A stretch of 23,224 bases of DNA from an uncultured Prevotella sp. (lineage in GTDB: Bacteria; Bacteroidota; Bacteroidia; Bacteroidales; Bacteroidaceae): assembly GCA_937906765.1 (NCBI GenBank), contig CALCUV010000292.1:1-23224 (forward strand). The letters are read 5' to 3'. The notes below the pieces were generated by a model that saw only the letters and a list, made by a program, of their open reading frames with translations, made no database searches and had not been told where the DNA came from. This document shows, one piece after another, positions 6,623 through 14,778 of this stretch. A program made the position numbers and the translations under genes. Within the stretch, counting starts at the first letter, position 1, and each line of letters starts with the position of its first letter.

Positions 6623-9600
6623 ATGGTTATAACCAAAATTATCATACGAAACTTAACGTCGCTCGCAGGCGAACATGTCATAGATTTTACTCAAGAACCC
6701 TTGCGCTCGGCTGGCCTTTTTGCCATTACGGGCGACACGGGGGCGGGGAAATCTACGATTCTTGACGCTATCTGCCTTGCGCTCTACAATAAAGCACCCC
6801 GATTTGACAACGTGCAACGCTTGAAGAACGAAGATGTAGAGAAAAATGAGATTAACACTTCCGACGTGCGCAATTACTTACGCCGAGGTGAGAAAGAAGG
6901 TGCTGCAATCGTGGAATTTACTGCCACAACGGGTGCGCAGTATCGTGCAACGTGGTTTGTTCGCCTCAAGCGCACGGGCAGTTACGACAATGTGGTGCAT
7001 ACGTTAGAACAACTTGCGCCTAACAAACGTGTGTATGACAAAGCGGAAGTAAAAGACCGCATTGTTCAAGCCGTAGGACTCGATTATGCACAGTTCTCGC
7101 GCACCGTGATGCTTGCGCAGAATAGTTTTTCTAACTTCCTCAATGCGAAGATAGAAGAAAAGTCCGCTTTGTTAGAAAAACTCACAGGCACGGAAGTCTA
7201 TGGCGCGATTTCAATGCGCATATTTGAAGAAAAGTCAAAGGCGGAGATGGTGCTTAAAGAGTTGCAGGTGGAAAAGGAAGTTGTCATGCGCGACAAGTTA
7301 GATGAAGAGGACATTCTTGACTATCAACGCCAAATTGCATTACTTGAAACCTCTCTTAAGGACCTTGACAATCAATGCAAGATTACCCGACAGCAACTCA
7401 AGTGGCTTGACGATTACGATAAGGCAACAACAGAAGTTGAAAGGTGTGAGTTGGCCTATTCAGAGGCTTATAAAGTCTATCTTGGGTTAACCACGGAGCG
7501 CGAACTGTTAGAAAGATATGACGATGTGCTTTGCCAACAACCGCTTTTCAATGAGATAATGAACCACAAGGCTAACATTGAAAAATGTAAGCAAGAGCGT
7601 GGCATTGTTGAGGCACAATTAAAGGACGCCAACACTAAGGTGCAAGACATGAGAATGGCCTATGATTTGGCTACGTCTCGATTGTCTGAGGCCATGAAGC
7701 AAATGGAGCAGCGCCGTCCTGACATTCAGCGCGGATTGACCATTCAAGGGGAGATTAAGGAAAAGATGGTGCTTCTTGAAACGCGTGACATGGAAATGAA
7801 GAAGGCACATGAGGATTACGAAGAGCGTAAGAAGGAACTCGACAGCAAAAAGAAGGAACTCGAAGACTTGGGCAAGGACATCAACACCTTGCAGTTTTCG
7901 CTCCAGGGACTTTCGATTTACCGCACGATGTTTGAAAAATTTGACACGGTGAAAAGTAAACTCACCGACCTCGAAAAGGAGAGCATCACTAACGCAACCC
8001 TTCACCGCGAAAACCAAGAACAACTCGTGGCAGAGCAACGCATTGACCAATTGTTGGAAAAGAGCAATCGCGAAGTGCTGAAGTCGAGCGACGTGTTGAG
8101 TGCAAGAAAGGCCGAAGTGGCTGTCTTGGAGCAACAAAACCGCTTGACAAACATTCATCAGTTACAACTGAACATCGCTAATAACACGACGCGCCTGGCT
8201 TCCTTACGTTCGGCAAAACAACTCTGGATGCGTCTGGTCAAGACCTATGATGAGGTGGAAGAAGTGCAAGTGCAGGTTAACGCTTCGCGCATTTCTATCG
8301 ATCAACTCACTAAGGACCTTGCCCGTCAGGATCAAGAGATTGACACAGCGGCACAAAACTTCAAGGCGGCGCAAGAAAATTACTCCTATAATAATAGTCA
8401 GAGCATCGAAGCGATGCGCCGTAATTTGAAAGAGGGAGCCCCGTGTCCCGTCTGCGGAGGTACGCACCACCCTTACCATACAGAGAGCGCGCGTGAGATT
8501 GGTAAGATTTTCGAAACCATAGAACAGCGCTACAAGGAGACGAGTGAACAGTTGGAAGCGCAGAAGAACAAGGCGCGTAACTTACGTGCCACCCTGGCCA
8601 ATAAGCAGGGGGCGTATGAAGTGGAACAACGCAATTACGAACGCTTACTCACTGCCCTTCAAAACCAACAACAGGAGTGGCGTGAGTTTGCCGACCTTGA
8701 CTCTACCTTTAAGGATTGCTCCTCTTCCGTTAACCGCCAGGCGCGCATGATTACCCTGGAGCAACTTATCGACAACACGGAGAGCACTTTGAATCGTCAG
8801 CAGGAGGAACTCCAGGTTGTTTCAAAAAATCAGGAATCCATTAACTCCTTAAACCAACTCATTCGCTCCTTGTCGGAACGTGTGGCAGAGGAAACGGCGC
8901 AGGCGGCACAACTTGACGCACAGTTGAAAATCATACGCTCAAAGCAGAACGACTATAAGCAACGCATCAACATCTCAGACCGTAGATTGAAGGAAATTTA
9001 TTCCGACCTCGACCTCATGATTACCGATTCGGGATGGATAGCTAAGTGGCGCAGCAATCCCGAGCAGTATTCCACACATCTCTCTGCCCTTTATCGAGAA
9101 TGGATGAACACATCAAAGGCGCTGGATGAGGCCCTGCAGAAGCGCGATCTCAACACGAACTTTGTGAATCAGCAAGAGAAGGAATTGCAAGTGGCACAAC
9201 AGGCCATCAATGCCACCCGCGACCACCGCGATGCCACCCGCGAACTCCTGCGCATCAAGCAAGACGAACTCACTGCCCTTTTCGGAGCACGCACTCCCGA
9301 ACAGGTGGACGAAGATTTGCGTGAAATCGTGCGCAATGTCACAGAATTGCAACTTGCTGCGAAAGTGCAGTTTGACAATGCGCAAAACGAACTCTCGGAA
9401 ATCAGTGGGTCGAAGCGAAAACTGGAAGAAGACTTTCTGCATTTCACCCAGCAATACACCCAACAGTCATCGCAACTCGACTTTTGGATGCACAACTATA
9501 ATCGTGACCATTCGCCCCTGCGCTTTGCCGAACTCGAGCGACTCTTCACCGATAAGCGCGACTGGAATGCCTTGCGCCGACAGATTGCTGAATGTAAGGA

Positions 9601-10366
9601 CCGACTGACCGTGACGCAAAACACCCGCAACCTGGCAGAACAGCAACTCAATCTCATTCGCCAAGACAACATGCGCCCCGACAGCAGTCAGGGAGAGACA
9701 CGCGAATCACTCACCGAATCATTGGCGACTACAGAACTGCATATTAAGGAAACCACTGAGCGCTACGGACGCATCAATGACAAATTGAAACTCCACCAAA
9801 AGGCACTTTACGACGCACAACTCATGCAGCAGCGCCTGAATGACGCCGAGGACAACTTAGGTTGGTGGCTGCGTCTGAATACTCTCTTCGGCAGTGCCGA
9901 CGGTAAGAAGTTCCGCGAAATTGCTCAGAGTTACACGTTTGAATATCTCGTTGCGCAAGCCAATGTTCAGTTGCGCCAACTCTCGCCGCGCTATCGCTTG
10001 CGCACAGTTGAGGGAACCTTGGCATTGCAAATCATTGACTGCGAAATGTTTGACCAACAGCGCTACGTAAGTTCCCTTTCCGGAGGTGAAACCTTCGTAG
10101 TGAGTCTTGCGCTCGCCTTAAGTCTGGCAAACCTCTCCTCTGAGGGGCTCAGCATAGGCAGTCTCTTCATCGACGAAGGGTTTGGAAATCTTGACCAAGA
10201 CTCCCTCAACCTCGTCATGCAGGCACTCGCAAACTTGCAAAGTCAACAGGGCCGAAAGGTTGGCATCATCAGCCACACGGAAGCCATCCGCACGCAAATA
10301 TCCCCGAGAATCAACGTGGTTAAAAAGGCCATCGGAGGCGAAAGTGTCATCCGAGTGGAAGCGTAG
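6623..10366 (+). CDS. sbcC: Exonuclease SbcCD subunit C (Rad50-like ATPase)
   Basis: The 1247-residue SMC-like protein is the ATPase partner of SbcD. Walker A GDTGAGKST is at 37-45 in an N-terminal globular half. Long coiled coils (about 180-600 and 625-1090, rich in Q, E, K and L) flank the zinc-hook motif CPVC (608-611), through which two molecules join. The C-terminal half has the signature LSGGE (1152-1156), Walker B LFIDE (1181-1185) and a late ISHTE switch segment. It is longer than E. coli SbcC (about 1050), the extra length lying in the coiled coils. ATP binding opens or closes the SbcD nuclease on DNA. It is the last gene of the unit and is followed by a strong terminator. Confidence 0.97.
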   Translation: MVITKIIIRNLTSLAGEHVIDFTQEPLRSAGLFAITGDTGAGKSTILDAICLALYNKAPRFDNVQRLKNEDVEKNEINTSDVRNYLRRGEKEGAAIVEFTATTGAQYRATWFVRLKRTGSYDNVVHTLEQLAPNKRVYDKAEVKDRIVQAVGLDYAQFSRTVMLAQNSFSNFLNAKIEEKSALLEKLTGTEVYGAISMRIFEEKSKAEMVLKELQVEKEVVMRDKLDEEDILDYQRQIALLETSLKDLDNQCKITRQQLKWLDDYDKATTEVERCELAYSEAYKVYLGLTTERELLERYDDVLCQQPLFNEIMNHKANIEKCKQERGIVEAQLKDANTKVQDMRMAYDLATSRLSEAMKQMEQRRPDIQRGLTIQGEIKEKMVLLETRDMEMKKAHEDYEERKKELDSKKKELEDLGKDINTLQFSLQGLSIYRTMFEKFDTVKSKLTDLEKESITNATLHRENQEQLVAEQRIDQLLEKSNREVLKSSDVLSARKAEVAVLEQQNRLTNIHQLQLNIANNTTRLASLRSAKQLWMRLVKTYDEVEEVQVQVNASRISIDQLTKDLARQDQEIDTAAQNFKAAQENYSYNNSQSIEAMRRNLKEGAPCPVCGGTHHPYHTESAREIGKIFETIEQRYKETSEQLEAQKNKARNLRATLANKQGAYEVEQRNYERLLTALQNQQQEWREFADLDSTFKDCSSSVNRQARMITLEQLIDNTESTLNRQQEELQVVSKNQESINSLNQLIRSLSERVAEETAQAAQLDAQLKIIRSKQNDYKQRINISDRRLKEIYSDLDLMITDSGWIAKWRSNPEQYSTHLSALYREWMNTSKALDEALQKRDLNTNFVNQQEKELQVAQQAINATRDHRDATRELLRIKQDELTALFGARTPEQVDEDLREIVRNVTELQLAAKVQFDNAQNELSEISGSKRKLEEDFLHFTQQYTQQSSQLDFWMHNYNRDHSPLRFAELERLFTDKRDWNALRRQIAECKDRLTVTQNTRNLAEQQLNLIRQDNMRPDSSQGETRESLTESLATTELHIKETTERYGRINDKLKLHQKALYDAQLMQQRLNDAEDNLGWWLRLNTLFGSADGKKFREIAQSYTFEYLVAQANVQLRQLSPRYRLRTVEGTLALQIIDCEMFDQQRYVSSLSGGETFVVSLALALSLANLSSEGLSIGSLFIDEGFGNLDQDSLNLVMQALANLQSQQGRKVGIISHTEAIRTQISPRINVVKKAIGGESVIRVEA

Positions 10367-10393
10367 TTTTTACGCCCCGTCTTGATAGAAATA

Positions 10394-10439
10394 GCGTGGA
10401 GCAACATTCTGATTCAGAGTGTCGCTCCACGCTTTTGTT
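10394..10439 (+). terminator. Terminator after sbcC
   Basis: GCGTGGAGC (10394-10402) pairs perfectly with GCTCCACGC (10424-10432). The stem continues inward through ACATTCTGA/TCAGAGTGT with one G-U pair, after a single A-C mismatch. A U-rich tail, TTTTGTTT, follows. It lies 28 bases past the sbcC stop, so it ends the WYL-sbcD-sbcC transcript. Confidence 0.85.
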
Positions 10440-10480
10440 TTGCCGTGAAAATCTGTTGTTTAAAACGATGCTCGACAGAG

Positions 10481-10549
10481 GCAAAACAAAAAGTAATACT
10501 GGGCGTTTTGTTTGAGACTTTGTGCCTGCAATATTACTTATTGTTTTGC
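10481..10549. other. Long intergenic inverted repeat of unknown role
   Basis: GCAAAACAAAAAGTAATA (10481-10498) pairs with TATTACTTATTGTTTTGC (10532-10549), 17 of 18 positions, around a 33-base loop. It lies between the sbcC terminator and the convergent terminator at 10647-10682, in a stretch with no credible gene. It could be a small RNA hairpin, a remnant of a small mobile repeat, or a backup terminator. Nothing in the sequence decides between these. Confidence 0.5.
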
Positions 10550-10646
10550 GAATTACAGGGTCTGTTTTTCCCGTACCATTACTTGTTTTTACGCATGCCA
10601 AAATGTGGCGCACGATGAGGGGAATGATTCTTCAGGCGTGGCGAAA

Positions 10647-10682
10647 TAAAAAACACGAAGTCCAGTGATGAACTCCGTGTTT
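10647..10682 (-). terminator. Terminator of the phosphoglycosyl transferase gene
   Basis: On the minus strand, AAACACGGAGTT (10682-10671) pairs with ACTTCGTGTTT (10661-10651) with one mismatch, followed by a run of U residues (the A-run at 10648-10653 of the plus strand). It lies 28 bases past the stop at 10711. Together with the sbcC terminator it separates two convergent units. Confidence 0.8.
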
Positions 10683-10710
10683 GTATCTGAACGAGCAACG
10701 TGAGGGAGGG

Positions 10711-11352
10711 TTATTTATTTCCCTTTGCCACAATGCCCAATGTTTTCAGGATAATGATGATGTCGCCCGTAAGTGATGCCGTCTTCAGGTAATGAAGGTC
10801 CATAGAGAGGCGTTCGAGCATCTTTTCCATAGTGTCGGTGTAACCGTTGTAAATCGTAGCGTCGGACGTAATACCCGGGCGCATCTGATAGAGGAACTGA
10901 TAGCGCACGTCGTGTGTCATAATCTGGTCGATGAAATACTGGCGCTCGGGGCGGTAACCAACGAAGGACATGTCACCCTTAAGCACGTTCCAAAGTTGGG
11001 GAAGTTCGTCCAAATGATGCTTACGCAAGAATTTGCCCATGGAAGTTAAGCGCGAGTCTTCCTTCTGTGCCAGCAGGGGAGTGCCGTTTTCGGCGTCCAA
11101 ACGCATGGTGCGGAATTTGAGAATCTTAAACGGTTTGCCGTTCATGCCGATACGCTCCTGCGAGAAAATGGGATGGCCGTCGCGCTGAGTCAGCAACACG
11201 ATGTAGATAATGACAAAAATGGGCGAGAGAAAGACAATGCCCAAAAGTGCACACAAAAAATCAAACATGCGCTTCAAAGCAAGTTGCCATGAAGCCATGT
11301 GCACGGGGATGAGTTCCGTGTCGTTGCGTCTGTTGTGTGTCTTTGAAATCAT
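10711..11352 (-). CDS. Monotopic phosphoglycosyl transferase (bacterial sugar transferase family)
   Basis: This 213-residue enzyme (ATG at 11352) belongs to the PglC/WbaP catalytic family. One membrane-inserting helix (about 31-53, MFDFLCALLGIVFLSPIF onward) is followed by the cytosolic domain with FKILKFRTM (75-83), the catalytic Asp-Glu pair D115-E116 in LDELPQLWNVLKGD, and SFVGYRPE. Such enzymes move a sugar-1-phosphate from a nucleotide sugar to undecaprenyl phosphate, the first step of a polysaccharide repeat unit. It lacks the N-terminal membrane bundle of full-length WbaP. An upstream in-frame GTG at 11421 would add 23 residues; an ATG at 11298 would still keep the domain. It is separated by ssrA from the cluster it probably serves. 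The sugar is unknown. Confidence 0.9.
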   Translation of the reverse strand: MISKTHNRRNDTELIPVHMASWQLALKRMFDFLCALLGIVFLSPIFVIIYIVLLTQRDGHPIFSQERIGMNGKPFKILKFRTMRLDAENGTPLLAQKEDSRLTSMGKFLRKHHLDELPQLWNVLKGDMSFVGYRPERQYFIDQIMTHDVRYQFLYQMRPGITSDATIYNGYTDTMEKMLERLSMDLHYLKTASLTGDIIIILKTLGIVAKGNK

Positions 11353-11458
11353 ATAGTGAAGAATCCTTGCGGGTTCTGAGCGCTTAAAAATTGAGGGGTG
11401 AGAGGCGGTTTCTCGCGTCACAGGTTAACACTATAACGTAAGAAAGTTCATTTTATTG

Positions 11459-11466
11459 CAAAGTTA
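11459..11466 (-). promoter_or_regulatory. Possible -7 box for the phosphoglycosyl transferase gene
   Basis: The minus strand reads TAACTTTG here, matching TAnnTTTG. The nearest TTTG upstream (plus 11492-11495) is about 6 bp beyond the ideal spacing. Transcription would begin near 11452, about 100 bases before the ATG at 11352 or about 30 before the alternative GTG at 11421. Confidence 0.4.
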
Positions 11467-11568
11467 ATAAAAAGATAGGTGTAAAAAAGTGCAAAAACTG
11501 GATTCTTACAAAATGTCAGCAGAAACACAAATTTTAGTCAATAAACCCTTTCAACAAGTTTTTTTGTG

Positions 11569-11576
11569 TATATTTG
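11569..11576 (+). promoter_or_regulatory. Probable -7 box of ssrA
   Basis: TATATTTG fits TAnnTTTG on the plus strand and would start transcription near 11583, giving a precursor with about 80 extra 5' bases that are removed on maturation. The -33 element is not clear. It lies back to back with the transferase promoter in the 11353-11661 gap, which otherwise shows no gene. Confidence 0.5.
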
Positions 11577-11661
11577 CACCCGCAAGAAACAGACACTACT
11601 ACTTTTTTATGCTTAAAAGGCAGAAGTAAGTCCGATTCTCGCCTTACAATCCCCCAATTTC

Positions 11662-12057
11662 GGGCCAGACTGGATTTGACAGCGGGTAGATGGTAAGAGT
11701 AAGCATGCAGTGCGGGTGTGGGCGGGCACTTTAATCTCGGCTCTCGAAAATTTAATTGGCGAAAACAACTACGCTCTCGCTGCTTAGTCGAAGAATAGTA
11801 GATTAGCTTTATTTCGACACAAGGTGTTGAAATGAGACATCTCCCTGTTGCCCCCTTCTTGAGGCGTTCAGATTCGGAGGTGCAGTAATATCAGGAATAG
11901 TCTGCGGTGGCCTCGCGCCAAGGATGAAACTCTTAGAGGATAAGGTTATAGTTGGTGGCTCTGGTCTTGCTATAACTCGAAAACCTATGCAGAGATAAGC
12001 ATGTAGAAAGCTTTTGGTGTCCCCGTTTGGACGAGGGTTCAATCCCCTCCTGGTCCA
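11662..12057 (+). ncRNA. ssrA: Transfer-messenger RNA (tmRNA)
   Basis: The 5' end GGGCCAG (11662-11668) pairs with CTGGTCC (12050-12056) as a 7-bp tRNA-like acceptor stem with one G-U pair. The sequence ACTGGATTTGACAGC follows the 5' strand as in known tmRNAs. The 3' end carries a T-arm (GAGGG, TTCAATC, CCCTC) and discriminator A12057; CCA is not encoded. The tag frame GGC GAA AAC AAC TAC GCT CTC GCT GCT TAG (11758-11787) encodes GENNYALAA, of the type found in Bacteroidales. tmRNA rescues stalled ribosomes with SmpB and marks the product for proteolysis. The remainder folds into pseudoknots in relatives. It lies on the plus strand between two minus-strand polysaccharide genes. Confidence 0.97.
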
Positions 12058-12060
12058 CAA

Positions 12061-12114
12061 AAAATCAGGTGTATTGCTTGCAACTTAAAAAGTTTGGGCA
12101 ATACACCTGATTTT
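12061..12114. terminator. Bidirectional terminator between ssrA and the acyltransferase gene
   Basis: AAAATCAGGTGTATTGC (12061-12077) pairs perfectly with GCAATACACCTGATTTT (12098-12114), and AACTT/AAGTT extends pairing inside the loop. On the plus strand the stem is followed by TTTTGTTT; on the minus strand by a T-run from the A-run ending at 12064. It therefore serves both ssrA and the convergent polysaccharide operon. Confidence 0.85.
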
Positions 12115-12175
12115 GTTTCGTTAGTTGTTATTTGAGGCTGAAATAAGAATCGCGCAATATCATCAGTCCAAGCTT

Positions 12176-12796
12176 TTATCCTTGTAATTTTAGCGCCTGT
12201 TTGGCAAATTCCTTAGGGTCTTTAACTATTGGAGCCAATGAAGTAAGTTGTGCGTCAGGCAAGTTCCACCATTTTGATTTTAAGAGCAATTCTATGGTCT
12301 CAGGGTCAAATCTGTAACCGATTACCTTTGCTGGAACTCCAGCTACAATACTATAAGGCGGAACGTCCTTAGTCACTACGGCTCCTGCACCTATTACTGC
12401 GCCGTCGCTGACGGTTACTCCTCCCTTTATGACTACTCCATGGCCCACCCAAACGTCATTGCCGATGCGTGTGCGCTTAATCATGTCGTATGAGTGTTTT
12501 GAAAAGCGCTTGGAGACTCCACTACCCGTAATGTCAATAAACATCGTAGAAGTTGAAGCCCACTCCATAGGATGTTCTGCTCCGCCTGTGAAGATATGGT
12601 CAGAAAAACTACAGAATGCTCCAATGTCCGTGCGATCTATATGGCAGTCGTAGCCCACATAGGTATATTTTCCAACGGAACTTTTTATGAAATCTGTGCC
12701 TGAGTAAATCTTAGCTGTTTTTGCCACTTGACTATCGCGGACACAAGCTCCGCGAATTTTCTTCATCAGTTTGGCATATAGAAATCTTAGGTTCAT
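12176..12796 (-). CDS. Hexapeptide-repeat acyltransferase (CatB/xenobiotic acetyltransferase-like)
   Basis: The 206-residue enzyme has left-handed beta-helix hexapeptide repeats ([18 protein letters not shown], then [16 protein letters not shown]). It shows the CatB-type features GGAEHP (71-76, with the likely catalytic H75) and the C-terminal [12 protein letters not shown] and WWN segments. Such enzymes work as trimers and move an acetyl group from acetyl-CoA to a sugar hydroxyl; here they would O-acetylate the repeat unit. The ATG at 12796 overlaps the stop of the preceding glycosyltransferase as ATGA, which decides the start; the longer frame beginning at 12841 uses a TTG and lies within that gene. 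It is the last gene of the operon, before the bidirectional terminator. Confidence 0.9.
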   Translation of the reverse strand: MNLRFLYAKLMKKIRGACVRDSQVAKTAKIYSGTDFIKSSVGKYTYVGYDCHIDRTDIGAFCSFSDHIFTGGAEHPMEWASTSTMFIDITGSGVSKRFSKHSYDMIKRTRIGNDVWVGHGVVIKGGVTVSDGAVIGAGAVVTKDVPPYSIVAGVPAKVIGYRFDPETIELLLKSKWWNLPDAQLTSLAPIVKDPKEFAKQALKLQG

Positions 12797-13881
12797 CCGA
12801 TAATAGATTTGAATATTGACATTTGATATTTGGGAGTCCAAGAACGATCAATCTCGTTATAACACGCCTGACGTACTTTCTCGCGTTGTTTACCGTGGTT
12901 TTCAAACCATTGCTGGATACAGAATGCTAACGAGTCAGCATTTTCATGCTCAAAGAAGTCTCCTGTGACTCCTTGTCGTATTGCTTCAAACTCGGGCATC
13001 TGCCATGCAAAATTATTGTTCGTAATTACGGGTGTGCCATAGGTCATTGCGTGAACAGCTGTAAGACCTACATTCCCTGGAGATACACAAAGGTCGGCGT
13101 TAAAAAGAAGTTTTGCATTCTCCTCCTCATCATAGCAAGCACCATAAAACCATACGTTAGAACTGAGTCCGAGTTGCGCCACCATTTGTTCCAAATCCGC
13201 TCGACTCTCTCCGTCGCCCACTAACACAAGATTGTAGTTGTCCTCACATTTTTTCAGTGCTTGGAGCAGCAGTTCCAAACGTTTTACCTTTGTCAAGCGA
13301 CCAATGAAAATCAATGTTGGTTTGTCGTTACCAAAATACTCTTTATAGACATGGGAAACCACTTGCTTCTCACGAAGTGTTACTTGATTTTGGTGGTAAA
13401 GCGAATTGTGCACGACATAAAGGTTGTTCTTCTTATAACCTTGCTTTCGGGCCACCTCCTTAGCGTAATCTCCGTAAAGAAAAGTAGCATCGCTCATGGA
13501 GAAGAACCATCTTTTCAAAATCTTCTTGATTCCCTTTTCTTTTCCATACCATCCGTGGCTCCATAAGAACACACGTTTGCCTCGCAGAATAAAGTGGCGC
13601 AGGAACAAAAGAATCCAAGTAGAAATACAATAGAGTTCGCCCAAAAGAAGGAGCGTATCTTGCGACTTCAAGAGTGAGGGAACGCCCTCTTGGTAGTAAA
13701 GGGGACCCACCAACTTCCTATTTTTTATGGTCTTAACGCTTTTGAGTAGGGATAAGTCCAGCCCCTTGATATCAGAAGCATTGTTGCCGAATACCCAATG
13801 GCAGTCATATTCTTGCTCAAAAAGTCTATAAATCCCTTCACGGTATTTTTGAGCAAAATTATATACTATACAAAGTTTCAT
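12793..13881 (-). CDS. Glycosyltransferase family 4 (GT-B fold)
   Basis: The 362-residue protein has the two-lobed GT-B layout. The C-terminal lobe opens with [20 protein letters not shown] (190-209), followed by [14 protein letters not shown] (218-231) and [20 protein letters not shown] (267-286). In classical GT4 enzymes this last stretch carries two glutamates (EX7E); here neither is present, the second being H277, a variant familiar in Bacteroidetes capsule clusters. The enzyme adds a sugar from a nucleotide donor to the lipid-linked repeat at the inner face of the membrane. It overlaps the preceding GT2 gene and the following acyltransferase gene by 4 bases each, so the three are probably translationally coupled. 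The sugars are unknown. Confidence 0.9.
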   Translation of the reverse strand: MKLCIVYNFAQKYREGIYRLFEQEYDCHWVFGNNASDIKGLDLSLLKSVKTIKNRKLVGPLYYQEGVPSLLKSQDTLLLLGELYCISTWILLFLRHFILRGKRVFLWSHGWYGKEKGIKKILKRWFFSMSDATFLYGDYAKEVARKQGYKKNNLYVVHNSLYHQNQVTLREKQVVSHVYKEYFGNDKPTLIFIGRLTKVKRLELLLQALKKCEDNYNLVLVGDGESRADLEQMVAQLGLSSNVWFYGACYDEEENAKLLFNADLCVSPGNVGLTAVHAMTYGTPVITNNNFAWQMPEFEAIRQGVTGDFFEHENADSLAFCIQQWFENHGKQREKVRQACYNEIDRSWTPKYQMSIFKSIIG

Positions 13882-14774
13882 ACTCCCTCTTTCTTCATGG
13901 TGTAAAGTTTATCCAATAAATCCTTCAGCATGGCGTAATGCGGATGTGGCTTGCCCAACATCTTCTTTAGGCATTCGCGCCAGAAACGCATACGATACCA
14001 TTGAATTAAGCGCTTAATGGTCACACGAGCCTTTATTCCGCGCTTAAGATTTCGACGTATGGCTACGTCGGCAAGTTTTAGTTCGTAAGCGACATTAGGC
14101 GGGCGCTCTGACGTTAGGTGAAGGTATCTTAAGGATTTGTCATAATGGAAATGCGCTCCAAACTGACGCTTGAATTTGTAATGAATATCGTTTTCCTCAC
14201 CATACATAAAGAAATCTTCATCAAACAAACCAATCTTCTCAAACTTATCTTTACGCACATAGAAGCAGGAACCAGAGAAATACATTAACGAAGGTATGTA
14301 CCATTCAACCCTATTGGAAAGCGCCTCAATACAACTGCGTAAATATCCGTTTAGCGTTTGTGTGCAACAGAAAGAACTTTGGCTCGGCATCGTAGGAGTG
14401 TACCATTGCTTCATTCCGTACATGATTAATTTCTCATTGTTGGTGAAAGCCATAAGGGGCTTTTTGAAGAATGGTGAAGCAAGGCGCACGTCGGGGTTCA
14501 TGATAAGAATCACGGGAGCCGATGCACGACGGATTCCGACATTATTTCCCTGACCGTACCCTCCGTTGCATGAGTTTTTAATTAACACAATATCGTCGCC
14601 CCATAAGTTTCGCAATTCCATAAACATCTTATCGGGCTCAAGGCTGTTGTTGTCAACAACGATAAGCTCGATTTCCGAGAGCGGAATATCTGCATATTCT
14701 TGAATGCTACGCACGCAATCAAAGATATCCTTCTCAGAGTTGTATGTAACTATGATGATGGAGACTTTTTTCAA
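13878..14774 (-). CDS. Glycosyltransferase family 2, rhamnosyltransferase-like
   Basis: The 298-residue GT-A enzyme starts VSIIIVTYNS. It has VDNNS (40-44), GGYGQGNNVGIRRA (71-84), NPDV (93-96) in place of DxD, and YGEENDIHYK (191-200), where the acidic residues include the likely base. This set is typical of the rhamnosyltransferase-like GT2 branch. The start is a TTG at 14774, three bases after an ATT; no ATG exists near the N-terminus and the first strand is needed for the fold. It begins 4 bases after the stop of the GT2/GH16 gene and overlaps the GT4 gene by 4. It extends the repeat unit; donor and acceptor are unknown. Confidence 0.9.
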   Translation of the reverse strand: MKKVSIIIVTYNSEKDIFDCVRSIQEYADIPLSEIELIVVDNNSLEPDKMFMELRNLWGDDIVLIKNSCNGGYGQGNNVGIRRASAPVILIMNPDVRLASPFFKKPLMAFTNNEKLIMYGMKQWYTPTMPSQSSFCCTQTLNGYLRSCIEALSNRVEWYIPSLMYFSGSCFYVRKDKFEKIGLFDEDFFMYGEENDIHYKFKRQFGAHFHYDKSLRYLHLTSERPPNVAYELKLADVAIRRNLKRGIKARVTIKRLIQWYRMRFWRECLKKMLGKPHPHYAMLKDLLDKLYTMKKEGV

Positions 14775-14778
14775 AATC

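Noticed and set aside
10347..10618. Small reading frames on both strands after sbcC
   Set aside because: They overlap the sbcC terminator and the long inverted repeat, and lack plausible starts or composition.
11809..12060. An 83-residue minus-strand reading frame
   Set aside because: It lies wholly antisense to the tmRNA, including its tRNA-like end; such frames over ssrA are a known annotation artefact.
12030..12175. Integration site (att) at the 3' end of ssrA
   Set aside because: No second copy of the ssrA end and no integrase could be found by eye; the following bases form a terminator.
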